Of a DNA stretch of 64,000 nt, positions 52,995 through 61,267 are shown in pieces. Source of the stretch: Cellulomonas sp. 73-145 (GTDB taxonomy: Bacteria > Actinomycetota > Actinomycetes > Actinomycetales > Cellulomonadaceae); contig MKTI01000013.1 of the NCBI GenBank assembly GCA_001898185.1, positions 124,001 through 188,000 of the forward strand, read 5' to 3'. The translations under genes were made by a program, and so were the position numbers. Below the pieces are notes generated by a model. That model saw only the letters and a program-made list of their open reading frames with translations. It had not been told where the DNA came from and did not search any database. How positions within the stretch are numbered: position 1 is the stretch's first letter; each line of letters starts with the position of its first letter.

Positions 52995-53405
52995 CTACGC
53001 CGTCCCCGCGTCCGGTCGGGCCGCCTCGTCGGACGTCAGCAGGATGACGTTGCCGTCGGGGTCGTCCACCATCGCCGCGTAGGGCCCGGCGGTCTGGGTC
53101 GGTGCCATCCGCCCGTGGTAGCCGGCCCCGGTGAGCCGGGCCCACTCCGCGTCCACAGCGGCGTCGTCACCGGCGTAGAACTCCACCAGCTGCTGGTAGC
53201 CGCGCTCCGGCCGTACCCAGTCCGGGTCGTACCGGGCCGCGAACTGCTCGGTGAGCACCAGCTTGGCGCCCGGCCCGAGCCGACAGATCGACACGGGGCG
53301 GTCCGGCCGCGGGTCGGGGACGTCCAGCCCGAGCAGTCGGTAGAACTCGATCGAGCGCCGGAGGTCGCGCACCTCCAGGACCAGCATCGCGAAGGTGGGA
53401 CTCAT
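52995..53405 (-). CDS. VOC superfamily (glyoxalase-like) protein
   Basis: This is a 136-residue single VOC unit: FAMLVLEVRDLRRSIEFYRLLGLDVP at the start, and YAAMVDDPDGNVILLTSDE at the end. The usual first-strand metal histidine is replaced (AMLVLEV), so a metal role is uncertain. The start ATG 53405 is placed at MSPTFAMLV, with only a weak ribosome site. It is convergent with the PLDc_N gene. Confidence 0.88.
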   Translation of the reverse strand: MSPTFAMLVLEVRDLRRSIEFYRLLGLDVPDPRPDRPVSICRLGPGAKLVLTEQFAARYDPDWVRPERGYQQLVEFYAGDDAAVDAEWARLTGAGYHGRMAPTQTAGPYAAMVDDPDGNVILLTSDEAARPDAGTA

Positions 53406-53489
53406 CCGGCGACCGTCCCACCGAGGTCCGACAACCGAGCGCCGCGGGCGGTCGCGGGGGGCCTGGTGCCGCACGGCGGCGCCGTGCCC

Positions 53490-53566
53490 TGGTGCCCCCG
53501 CCGGGACTCGAACCCGGACTGAGCCGGTTTTAAGCCGGCTGCCTCTGCCGGTTGGGCTACGGGGGC
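53490..53566 (-). tRNA. tRNA with anticodon UAA (Leu by codon), short variable arm
   Basis: The minus strand folds into a full cloverleaf of 77 nt including an encoded CCA. The acceptor stem GCCCCCG pairs with CGGGGGC, discriminator is A73, the D-arm is closed by GCC/GGC, the anticodon stem GCCGG/CCGGC holds the loop CTTAAAA (anticodon TAA, + strand 53530-53532), and the T-arm is CCGGG-TTCGAAT-CCCGG. The variable region is only 5 nt (TCAGT), whereas bacterial tRNA-Leu normally has a long class II arm. Decoding of UUA is clear from the anticodon. The amino acid it carries is less certain. Confidence 0.85.
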
Positions 53567-53607
53567 GCGAGCCCCATCGTGCCAGCCGGCGCTGCCCGTC
53601 GGACTGC

Positions 53608-55062
53608 TCAGCGCGCCCCGGCCACCGACGGGTCGGCCTGCTCCGTGGCCTGCTCAGCGGCGGGCTTCGGCTTGGGCCGCACCGCCGCGGCACGGAACTC
53701 GGCGCGGGGGTCCTGCAGGGCGCCGAGCGAGACGACCTCGCGGCGCAGCAGCAGCGACGATGTCCAGCCCATCATGATGCGCAGCTTGCGGTTCACCGTC
53801 GGCATGGCGAACACGTGGTACGTGCGGTGCAGCACCCAGGCCAGGAAGCCGCGCACCTTGATGCGGCCGAACATCTGCGCCACGCCCTTGTACATGCCCA
53901 GCGAGGCGACGGCGCCGATGTTCTTGTGCTTGTACTCCGTCGGCGGGGCCGAGCTGAGCACCCGCGCCAGGTTGTCGCCCAGGTGGTTGCCCTGGCGCAG
54001 CGCGTGCTGGGCGTTCGGCGGGCACGTCTTGCCGGGGTTGACCAGGTCGGGGACCGCCGCGCAGTCCCCTGCGGCGTACGCGTCGGGGATGACCTCGCCG
54101 TCGGCGGTGGTCACCTGCAGGTATGCGTTGGTGATCACGCGGCCGGTCTTGTCCAGCGGCAGGTCGGAGTCGGCGAGCACGGGGTTCGCCTTGACGCCCG
54201 CCGTCCACACGACCGTCTCGGTGTCGAACTCGGTGCCGTCGGACAGCACGATGTGCCCGTCGACGCAGGAGTTGAGAAAGGTGGACAGGTAGATCTCGAT
54301 GCGCCGCTTGCGCAGCTGCTCGAGGGTGTAGCCGCCGAGCTCCTCGCTGACCTCCGGGAGGATCCGCGGCGAACCCTCGACCAGGACGAACCGCAGCTCG
54401 TCCTCCTCCACCTGCTTGTAGTGCCGGATCGTGTAGCGCGCGAGGTCCTCGACCTCCGCCAGGGCCTCGACGCCGGCGAAGCCACCGCCGACGAACACGA
54501 ACGTGAGCATCCGTCGACGCAGCTCCGGGTCCCAGGTGCTGGCCGCCAGGTCGATGCGGTCGAGCACGTGGTTGCGCAGCGCGATGGCCTCTTCGACCGT
54601 CTTGAAGCCGATGCCCTCTTCGGCCAGCCCCGGGATCGGCAGCGTCCGCGCCACCGAGCCGAGCCCGACCACCAGGTGGTCGTACTGCACCCAGTACGGG
54701 TCGCCCTCCTCAGGCGTGATCTGCACCCGGCGGCCGGCGTGCTCGATCTGCGTCACCTTGCCCTGCAGCACGTCGACGCCCTTGAGCGCACGACGGTGCG
54801 GGGCCACCACGTTGCGCGGGTCGATGGACCCGGCCGCCGCCTCGGGCAGGAAGGGGGCGTAGGTCATGTACGACCGCGGGTCGACGACGACGATCGCCGC
54901 GTCCCGCTTGCCCAGTCGGCGGCGCAGCCGGCGAGCGGTGTACAGCCCCACCGTGCCGCCTCCGAGGATGAGCACCCGAGGCGACTTGCGCGGCTTGGCC
55001 GGACGCGCGGATGCCTCCGACGGGACCGGCGCGGAACCCTGGACGGCAGCGGGATCGGACAT
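53608..55062 (-). CDS. ndh: Type II NADH dehydrogenase (NDH-2), NAD(P)/FAD-dependent oxidoreductase
   Basis: This is a non-proton-pumping NADH:quinone oxidoreductase on the inner membrane face. The 484-residue protein has the FAD loop VLILGGGTVGLYTARRL (about 29-45), the NADH loop FVFVGGGFAGVEALAE (about 193-208), the motif YAAGDCAAVPDLVNPGKTCPPNAQHALRQG, and a C-terminal amphipathic stretch for membrane attachment. It lacks a transmembrane helix. The basic N-terminal lead and Ala/Pro/Lys tail are variable. It stands 41 bp beyond the tRNA gene on the same strand. Confidence 0.92.
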   Translation of the reverse strand: MSDPAAVQGSAPVPSEASARPAKPRKSPRVLILGGGTVGLYTARRLRRRLGKRDAAIVVVDPRSYMTYAPFLPEAAAGSIDPRNVVAPHRRALKGVDVLQGKVTQIEHAGRRVQITPEEGDPYWVQYDHLVVGLGSVARTLPIPGLAEEGIGFKTVEEAIALRNHVLDRIDLAASTWDPELRRRMLTFVFVGGGFAGVEALAEVEDLARYTIRHYKQVEEDELRFVLVEGSPRILPEVSEELGGYTLEQLRKRRIEIYLSTFLNSCVDGHIVLSDGTEFDTETVVWTAGVKANPVLADSDLPLDKTGRVITNAYLQVTTADGEVIPDAYAAGDCAAVPDLVNPGKTCPPNAQHALRQGNHLGDNLARVLSSAPPTEYKHKNIGAVASLGMYKGVAQMFGRIKVRGFLAWVLHRTYHVFAMPTVNRKLRIMMGWTSSLLLRREVVSLGALQDPRAEFRAAAVRPKPKPAAEQATEQADPSVAGAR

Positions 55063-55193
55063 GTCTCAACCGTAAACCGGGACTTTCGTCCCCGCCGTGG
55101 CGGTGTCGCGTGATCCTCCGCACAGCGGGCGCCCAGCGACGGCCGGCCTGGGCCCGGACCGGCCAGCCGGCATCCCGCTCGCGGGCAGCGCGG

Positions 55194-56126
55194 TCAACCG
55201 TCGCCGGCGAGCACGAGCTGGGGGGCCGGCGTCCCGACGGCGAGCCGATGACGACGTTCGACCTGCTGGCCCCAGGAGGTGGACGCGATGACCAGGGCCG
55301 CTCCGACGAGGCCGAGAGCCTTCAACGGCTCGCCGCCGAGACTGACGCCGACCGCGACGGCCCAGACCGGTTCGGTCCCCAGCAGCAGGCTGGCTCGGCT
55401 GGCAGACGTGCGCCGGATGGCCCACGTCTGCGCGAGGAAGGCGAACACGCTGCAGGCCAGCGCCAGGTAGATCAGCCGGCTCCAGTCGACGAACGAGAGG
55501 TGCGGCACGGTCGAGGCGAGTCGGCTGCCGGCGGTGGCGCCGAGCAGCACCGCGCCTCCCACCGCCTGCAGGGTGGTGAGCGACAGCGAGCTGTGCTGCC
55601 GGCCGCGGGTGAGCCGACCGATCAGGCTGACATGCACGGCGCGGACCGCCGCGGCGGCGAGCATCAGCACGTCGCCCACCGTCGGAGCCCGGAAGCCGTG
55701 ACCGGACACCAGGAGCGCCACGCCCAGCACGGCGAGGACGGCCGCGACGAAGAACGGCACCGGCAGCCAGGCGCGCGACCACAGGCTCTCCAGGACCGGC
55801 GTGAAGACGATGGTCAGGCTGATGATCAAGCCGGCGTTCGTGGCCGACGTCGTCGCGACGCCGAAGGTCTCCAGGGTGAGCACCGCCGCCTGGGTGCAGC
55901 CCAGCAGCACACCGACGCGCAGCTCCCTGCCCAGCGGGAACGGCACCCGTCGCACCAGGCACACCGCCCCGAGCGCGACGGCCGAGATCACGTAGCGCAG
56001 CGCCAGGACGACGAGCACAGGGGCGACCGTGGTCAGCTCCTTCGCGACCAGGTAGCTGCTGCCCCAGACGAGCGCGACGCCGAGGAGCACCGCGTCGACA
56101 GCGGAGCGGGACCGAGTGATGGACAC
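55194..56126 (-). CDS. EamA/DMT-family transporter
   Basis: This is a 310-residue carrier with ten helices in two EamA repeats (ALVWGSSYLVAKELTTVAPVLVVLALRY; ATTSATNAGLIISLTIVFTPVLE, and in the second half SVFAFLAQTWAIRRTSASRASLLLGTEPVWAV). Members export amino acids, cofactors or other metabolites. GTG at 56126 is used. It is divergent from a lysR gene across a 71-bp gap that carries an inverted repeat, so the pair is probably a regulator and its target exporter. Confidence 0.92.
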   Translation of the reverse strand: MSITRSRSAVDAVLLGVALVWGSSYLVAKELTTVAPVLVVLALRYVISAVALGAVCLVRRVPFPLGRELRVGVLLGCTQAAVLTLETFGVATTSATNAGLIISLTIVFTPVLESLWSRAWLPVPFFVAAVLAVLGVALLVSGHGFRAPTVGDVLMLAAAAVRAVHVSLIGRLTRGRQHSSLSLTTLQAVGGAVLLGATAGSRLASTVPHLSFVDWSRLIYLALACSVFAFLAQTWAIRRTSASRASLLLGTEPVWAVAVGVSLGGEPLKALGLVGAALVIASTSWGQQVERRHRLAVGTPAPQLVLAGDG

Positions 56127-56159
56127 GGGCCGACCCTGCGGCCGCCGACCGTGAAGATC

Positions 56160-56191
56160 AAGGACGCACTTCGCGAACGTCCTTTTAGTAT
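56160..56191. promoter_or_regulatory. Candidate LysR-type operator and lysR -10 element
   Basis: A perfect inverted repeat AAGGACG-(11 nt)-CGTCCTT (56160-56184) carries LysR-like spacing. A -10-like TAGTAT (56186-56191) stands 6 bp before the lysR start codon, so the lysR transcript may be leaderless. Confidence 0.55.
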
Positions 56192-56197
56192 CACTTC

Positions 56198-57109
56198 ATG
56201 GACCCGCGACAGCTGGCCGTTCTCCGGGAGCTCGGCGACCGTGGCAGCGTGACGGCGGTCGCCGCAGCGCTGTTCGTCACGCCATCGGCCGTGTCCCAGC
56301 AGCTGGCCGCGCTGCAGCGCAGCACCCCCGTTCCGTTGACCGAACGGCGGGGGCGCACGCTCGTCCTGACGGACGCGGGCCGCGCCCTCGCGGCCGCAGC
56401 CGCCGACGTGGCCACCGCCTTGGCCCGCGCGGAGCGCGCGGTCGACGAGCACCTGACCGACCCCCGCGGCACCGTGCGGGTCGCGGCCTTCCACAGCGCG
56501 GCCGCCACCTTGTTCCCGCGACTGCTCCAGGCCGGCGGGGACGCCGTCCTCGAGCTCGCCGACCAGGACGTGGAGCAGGCCCGGTTCCCCGCGCTCACCG
56601 CCGACCACGACATCGTCATCGCCCACCGGCCCGACCACAGCCCACCGTGGCCGGCCAGTACGTCGGTGACCCCGCTGCTGCACGAGCCCCTCGACGTCGC
56701 CCTGCCCGTCGGGCATCCGCTCGCCGCCCGAGCCGACCTGTCGGTGGCGGACGTCGCCGACCAGCCGTGGATCGCCGTGCAGAGCGGCTACCCGCTGCTG
56801 GGATCGCTCGAGGCGATCGCCGCCGCAGCAGGCCGGCCGGCGCGGATCCGCCACCGGATCAACGACTTCACCGTCGCGGCCGCCGTCGTCGCAGCCGGAG
56901 GCGGCATCGCGCTGATGCCCCGCTACACCGCACCGGTCCGGCCGGACGTGGTGCTCCGTCCGCTGCGCGACCTGCACGTCGCCCGGCGCGTGGACGCACT
57001 GGTGCGACCGGAACGCGCCCTGCGCAGCTCGGTGATCAGCACCCTCGGCGTGGTCCGGGACATCGCACGCCGGCTGACCGACGCCGCCGACACGGCCGTG
57101 ACGGCCTAG
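56198..57109 (+). CDS. LysR-family transcriptional regulator
   Basis: This is a 303-residue LysR regulator. The N-terminal helix-turn-helix is GSVTAVAAALFVTPSAVSQQLAALQR (about 16-41), then a linker helix, and an effector domain (about 88-295: GTVRVAAFHSAAATLFPRLL, VGHPLA, GGGIALMPRY). The ATG at 56198 stands right after the -10 element. Divergence from the EamA transporter gene suggests it activates export of its own effector molecule. Confidence 0.94.
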   Translation: MDPRQLAVLRELGDRGSVTAVAAALFVTPSAVSQQLAALQRSTPVPLTERRGRTLVLTDAGRALAAAAADVATALARAERAVDEHLTDPRGTVRVAAFHSAAATLFPRLLQAGGDAVLELADQDVEQARFPALTADHDIVIAHRPDHSPPWPASTSVTPLLHEPLDVALPVGHPLAARADLSVADVADQPWIAVQSGYPLLGSLEAIAAAAGRPARIRHRINDFTVAAAVVAAGGGIALMPRYTAPVRPDVVLRPLRDLHVARRVDALVRPERALRSSVISTLGVVRDIARRLTDAADTAVTA

Positions 57110-57121
57110 CCCGTCGAGCGC

Positions 57122-58513
57122 TCAGTCGGTCGCGGGCGGCTGGTCGCGGTCGGCGGCGGAGCCCGACACCCGGCCCTGCAGCACGGTGGGATCACCCTCC
57201 GGGTCGAGGCGCACGGCCGCCACCCGGTGCCCGTCCACCGCGGTGACCTGCAGCGTGGCGTTGGTCAGCCCCGAGCGCACCGTCTCCACCGGCACGCGGT
57301 CGCCGATCGCCGCCATGCGGCCGAGCCGCGACAGCACGTAGCCCGCGACCGTCTCGTACGGACCGTCGTGCAGCAGCACGCCGGTCCGGTCGGCGAACTC
57401 CTCGAGGGTCAGCCGAGCGTCCACGTCGGACCCCGTGCCGCTCGTCTCCGGCTTCACGTCGTGCTCGTCGACGATGTCGCCGACCAGCTCCTCGAGCAGG
57501 TCCTCCAGGGTGACGATGCCGTCCGTGCCGCCGTACTCGTCCACGACCAGGGCGATGTGGGTACCCGTCCGACGCATGCTGGACAGCGTCGGCAGCACCT
57601 TGTTGGTGCCGGGCAGCGACGGGATGGGCCGGGCGACGTCGCCGACGGTGGCCTCCGGCTCGTCGCGCACGCCGTCGCCGAGGTCCACCGCGACGTCCGC
57701 CACGGCCGCGAGCAGGTCCCGCACGTGCACGAAGCCGACCACGTCGTCGAAGTCGGTCCCCGTGACCGGGTAGCGGGAGTACGGCAGCTGCCGCACCTCC
57801 GCCGCCGCGTCGACCGCCGACTGCGCGGCGGACAGGAACCGCACCTCGCCGCGCGGACGCATCGCCTCGACCAGCAGCCGGTCACCCGCGTCGAACACGT
57901 CGTCGATCAGCCGGCGCTCGTCCTCGGGCAGGTCCGGGTGGGTGGCGACCAGGTCGCGCAGCTCCTCGTCCGTCACCGCCTCGCCCTTGGCCCTCGGGTC
58001 CTGGCCGAGCAGTCGCACCACACCGTTGGTGGACACGGACAGCAGCCAGATCACCGGCGTCATCACCCACGCGAGGCGGTCGACCGCCGAGCCCACCGCG
58101 GTGGCGATCTTCGCCGGCCGCTGCATCGCCAGCCGCTTCGGCACCAGCTCGCCGAGCACCAGGGACAGGTAGGCGATCACGAGGGTCAGCGCGATCAGCC
58201 CCACCGTGTCCGCCGCACCCTGGGACAGCCCCCAGCGCACCAGCACCGGCGAGACGTGCGGCGCCAGCGTCGACGCGCCGAACGCCGCCGAGAAGAAGCC
58301 GGCCACCGTCACGCCGATCTGCACCGCCGCGAGGAACCGGTTGGGGTTGCGCGCCACCCGTGCGACGCGGGCGCCGCGGCCGCCCTGCTTGTCCAGCTGC
58401 ACCAGCTGGCTCTCGCGCAGGGACACCAGCGCGAGCTCCGTGCCGGAGAACAGCCCTCCGATGCCGATGAACAGGAGGACCAGGGCGATGTCTGTCCAGA
58501 TCTCGGTGGTCAC
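57122..58513 (-). CDS. CNNM/CorC-family protein (hemolysin-like, DUF21-CBS-CorC_HlyC)
   Basis: This is a 463-residue membrane protein with a DUF21/CNNM domain (about 1-190, four hydrophobic segments), a CBS pair (about 210-330: FLSAAQSAVDAA, HVRDLLAAVADV, GTHIALVVDEYGGTDGIVTLEDLLEELVGDI) and a C-terminal CorC_HlyC domain (about 355-440). The family is associated with magnesium/cobalt transport or efflux. The hemolysin label is historical. The start is GTG (MTTEIWTDIAL). It is convergent with lysR. Confidence 0.93.
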   Translation of the reverse strand: MTTEIWTDIALVLLFIGIGGLFSGTELALVSLRESQLVQLDKQGGRGARVARVARNPNRFLAAVQIGVTVAGFFSAAFGASTLAPHVSPVLVRWGLSQGAADTVGLIALTLVIAYLSLVLGELVPKRLAMQRPAKIATAVGSAVDRLAWVMTPVIWLLSVSTNGVVRLLGQDPRAKGEAVTDEELRDLVATHPDLPEDERRLIDDVFDAGDRLLVEAMRPRGEVRFLSAAQSAVDAAAEVRQLPYSRYPVTGTDFDDVVGFVHVRDLLAAVADVAVDLGDGVRDEPEATVGDVARPIPSLPGTNKVLPTLSSMRRTGTHIALVVDEYGGTDGIVTLEDLLEELVGDIVDEHDVKPETSGTGSDVDARLTLEEFADRTGVLLHDGPYETVAGYVLSRLGRMAAIGDRVPVETVRSGLTNATLQVTAVDGHRVAAVRLDPEGDPTVLQGRVSGSAADRDQPPATD

Positions 58514-58595
58514 GTCTCATCCCGGGGTCGGTGAAGCTCCAGCCTAGGCACAACGTGGCGGACGGACCCGGCGTCCCCTGCGGGGCACGACGCCG

Positions 58596-59552
58596 TCAGT
58601 CGGCGATGCTCCAGGCGATGCCGTCGAGGATGTCGTGCTCGCTGGTGACCACCTCGGTCAGCTGGCGGCCGTCGCGCGCCACCTCCGCCTGCACCCGGGC
58701 GATCACCTCGGACCAGATGAGGGCGCCGGCGCCGATGACGTCGACCCGACCCGGGTGCATGAAGCCGAGCGCGGTGCGCTCCGCGCGGCTGCGGTGCAGC
58801 AGGTCGTCGCAGGCCGCCTCGACGGTGCGGACGTCCAGCACCGCGCCGTCGATGGCGGCCCGGTCGTACCGCGGCAGGCCGAGCGTGTGCGCGGTCACCG
58901 ACGTCACCGACCCCGCCAGGCCGACCAGCGTGACCGCCTGGCCCAGGGGCACCGTCTTCTCCGCCTCGTCCAGCGCCGCGGCCACGTCGGCGCGTGCCGC
59001 GGCGATCTGCTCGGCGGTGGGCGGGTCGGACCGCAGGTGCCGCTCGGTCAGCCGCACGGACCCGATGTCCATCGAGACCGCCGCCTCGGGCTCGTGCGTC
59101 CCCAGCACCAGCTCCGTCGAGCCACCGCCGAGGTCGACGACCAGGAAGGGGCCCGGATGCGTCGCCGCGAGCACACCTGTCGCCCCACGGAACGAGAGAG
59201 CGGCCTCCTCATGCCCGGTCACCACCTCGGGGTCGACGCCCAGCGCGCCGCGCACCCCTGAGACGAACTCGTCGCGGTTGCGGGCGTCCCGCGTCGCCGA
59301 GGTCGCGACGAACCGCACCGCCTCGACCCCGTGCTCACGGCAGGTGGCGGCGTAGCGCGCCGTCATGTCCAGCGTCCGGGCGAGCGCCTCGGGCGCCAGC
59401 TCACCGGTCCGGTCGACGCCCTGGCCGAGCCGGACGATCTCGGCCAGCCGCACCACCTCGGTCAGCGTGCCGGCCGCCACGTCGAGGTCGGCCACCAGGA
59501 GCCGGATGGTGTTCGTCCCGCAGTCGATGGCTGCCACGCGTGTCACCGGCAC
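58596..59552 (-). CDS. Ppx/GppA phosphatase family protein (exopolyphosphatase)
   Basis: This is a 318-residue ASKHA-fold phosphatase that degrades polyphosphate and/or pppGpp. It has phosphate loop 1 AAIDCGTNTIRLLVAD at the N-terminus, the catalytic ...FVATSATRDARNR with the following VVTGHEEAALSF, and phosphate loop 2 LVVDLGGGSTELVLG. The length matches short actinobacterial Ppx proteins (Ppx1/2). GTG 59552 or GTG 59546 could start it. It is the last gene of the conserved eno-ftsB-DUF501-ppx order. Confidence 0.94.
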   Translation of the reverse strand: MPVTRVAAIDCGTNTIRLLVADLDVAAGTLTEVVRLAEIVRLGQGVDRTGELAPEALARTLDMTARYAATCREHGVEAVRFVATSATRDARNRDEFVSGVRGALGVDPEVVTGHEEAALSFRGATGVLAATHPGPFLVVDLGGGSTELVLGTHEPEAAVSMDIGSVRLTERHLRSDPPTAEQIAAARADVAAALDEAEKTVPLGQAVTLVGLAGSVTSVTAHTLGLPRYDRAAIDGAVLDVRTVEAACDDLLHRSRAERTALGFMHPGRVDVIGAGALIWSEVIARVQAEVARDGRQLTEVVTSEHDILDGIAWSIAD

Positions 59553-59606
59553 ATCGTGCCATCCGCCCCGGACACCGGCCGGGCCGTCCGGCCTGCCCTC
59601 AGTGGC

Positions 59607-60119
59607 TCAGCACGTGCACCTGTCGGGCCGCCACGTGTCCCTGATCAGGGCGAGCACCTCGTCACCGACGGGATTCACGCCGGGGCCGGCGGCGAGCGCG
59701 TGGCCGACGAGCACGTGCAGGCACTTCACCCGCGTCGGCATCCCCCCGGCCGAGATCCCCGCGATCTCGGGCACGTGGCCCAGCGCCTCCCGGTCGGCGA
59801 GGTACGCCTCGTGCGCACGACGATGCCCCGCCGCCAGCTCCTCGTCGACCGCGAGCCGTGCCGTCAGCTCCTTCATCAGACCCGTCGCCTCGAGCGTGCT
59901 CACCGCCGCGACCGCCTGCGGGTTGGTCAGGTAGTACGTCGTCGGGAAGGGGGTGCCGTCGTCCAGCCGCGGCGCCGTCTGCACCACCGTCGGGCGTCCG
60001 CAGACGCAGCGCGCGGCGATCCGCACGACGCCGCGGGCGGGCCGGCCCAGCTGCTCCGTCACCACGGCGAGGTCACGGGGGTCGACGGCGGGGTACGGCG
60101 GCACGTGCTGCTCGGTCAT
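59607..60119 (-). CDS. DUF501 domain-containing protein
   Basis: This is a 170-residue protein of unknown function. Conserved features are GVVRIAARCVCGRPTVVQTAPRL (paired cysteines), TPFPTTYYLTNPQAVAAVSTLE and the C-terminal GMPTRVKCLHVLVGHALAAGPGVNP with Cys and two His. These could form a metal site. The ATG at 60119 opens the conserved part. An ATG at 60152 would add 11 residues. The family is nearly always between ftsB-like and ppx genes in Actinobacteria, as here. Confidence 0.9.
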   Translation of the reverse strand: MTEQHVPPYPAVDPRDLAVVTEQLGRPARGVVRIAARCVCGRPTVVQTAPRLDDGTPFPTTYYLTNPQAVAAVSTLEATGLMKELTARLAVDEELAAGHRRAHEAYLADREALGHVPEIAGISAGGMPTRVKCLHVLVGHALAAGPGVNPVGDEVLALIRDTWRPDRCTC

Positions 60120-60247
60120 CGGGAGGGCGTCCTGTCGGGAGGGGGCCTCCATTGTCCCTGACCAGGGTCGGCCGGCCGTGCCGCCTGTCCGCCGACCACC
60201 CGTCGGGCGCTACAGGCCGCTCCGCAGCGCTCGGACCGGGCGAGGTC

Positions 60248-61033
60248 TCAGGGCTTCGCTGCGCCTGTCGGCGCCGCGGTGGGCGCACCGGTCGGCGCCC
60301 CGGTCGGCGCAGAGGTCGCTCCCGACGTCGCCTTGGGCGTCGGCACCGCGCCCGCCGTGGGCGCGGTCGTCGGCACCGCCGCCGCACCCGCCGCCCGGAC
60401 CGACTGCCACACGTCCAGGTACCACGGCTGCGTGGAGCCCACCGCGCCGGACCCGTCGCTCGCACCCGTCTTCGGCGCGTTCGGCGCCGTGTCCGGCACG
60501 GTCTGCGGGTCCACGACCCGGAAGGCCGTCTCGCCCGGCATCACGAAGTTGAGCCGTTCCCGCGCCTGCGCCTTGACGTACGCCGGGTCGTCCCAGCGCT
60601 TGAGGTCCGCCTGCAGGTCGGAGTTGTGCTGCTGCGCCGCCGCCACCTGGGCTCGCAGCTGCGCCAGCTGCGTCTGCTGCTCCAGGTAGGAGTGCAGCGT
60701 CGGGTACACCAGCACGAACGCGAGCAGCAGCACCAGGCCCAGCACCATGGCGCGCACCGTCAGCATCCGCGGCAGCCGCTGCTGGACCACCTCGGCGCGC
60801 GGCGTGCCGCGAGGCGGGGTGATGGACGACGGCCGGGTCGACGCCCGGGCCGCAGCCGGACGACGGGACGCGCGCGGCGGGCTGGTGCGCGGCGCGGTGG
60901 TCCGCGGCGGGGCGCCCGTCCGTGGTGGAGTGGTGCGCGGCGTGACCGTCGGGATCGACGCCGCGCGCTCGGCCACCCGGGGTGTGCCCGCCGAGCGCGC
61001 GCCGGGCGCGGCAGGACGACGGGCGGACGGCAT
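60248..61033 (-). CDS. FtsB/DivIC-like septum formation initiator, with low-complexity ends
   Basis: This is a 261-residue bitopic membrane protein. A long basic Pro/Thr/Arg-rich cytoplasmic part (1-90) precedes one helix (about 97-118, VLGLVLLLAFVLVYPTL). A short coiled coil (LEQQTQLAQLRAQVAAAQQ) and the DivIC motif DPAYVKAQARERLNFVMPGE follow. The last 50 residues are Ala/Pro/Thr repeats (GAPTGAPT). It is the actinobacterial division/septum scaffold component next to enolase. The extent of both disordered ends is unusual. The start is ATG 61033 (MPSARRPAA). Confidence 0.9.
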   Translation of the reverse strand: MPSARRPAAPGARSAGTPRVAERAASIPTVTPRTTPPRTGAPPRTTAPRTSPPRASRRPAAARASTRPSSITPPRGTPRAEVVQQRLPRMLTVRAMVLGLVLLLAFVLVYPTLHSYLEQQTQLAQLRAQVAAAQQHNSDLQADLKRWDDPAYVKAQARERLNFVMPGETAFRVVDPQTVPDTAPNAPKTGASDGSGAVGSTQPWYLDVWQSVRAAGAAAVPTTAPTAGAVPTPKATSGATSAPTGAPTGAPTAAPTGAAKP

Positions 61034-61207
61034 GTGCTCGATTGTGCCCCGGCACGTCGCCAACCTCGGGTACCCGGTGCCGCTCCGCCGTGTCCGGGCG
61101 CGGCGGACGGCGGACCATGCGGCGCGCCCACACCTGTGTCGCAGCAGGAGCGTGTGGTCGATGCCGAGCTCGTGCACGTGGCCGCACGTGTCCGAACCCC
61201 GGACGCG

Positions 61208-61243
61208 CCGAGGGCCGGCGACCTGACGGTCACCGGCCCTCGG
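61208..61243 (-). terminator. Hairpin after enolase gene
   Basis: An 11-bp stem (CCGAGGGCCGG with CCGGCCCTCGG) continues after one mismatch with GACC/GGTC around a 4-nt loop, 24 nt after the eno stop. It may attenuate readthrough into the ftsB-like gene. Confidence 0.7.
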
Positions 61244-61267
61244 GATGGTGCTGAGCTGCGGGACGCC

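Noticed and set aside
57122..58513. Hemolysin-like protein as a secreted toxin
   Set aside because: DUF21, CBS pair and CorC_HlyC domains mark a CNNM/CorC membrane protein linked to divalent cations.
60248..60345. GC-rich short DNA repeats (CGGTCGGCGC type) as a non-coding repeat element
   Set aside because: They are in frame inside the FtsB-like gene and encode the GAPT/APT tail.
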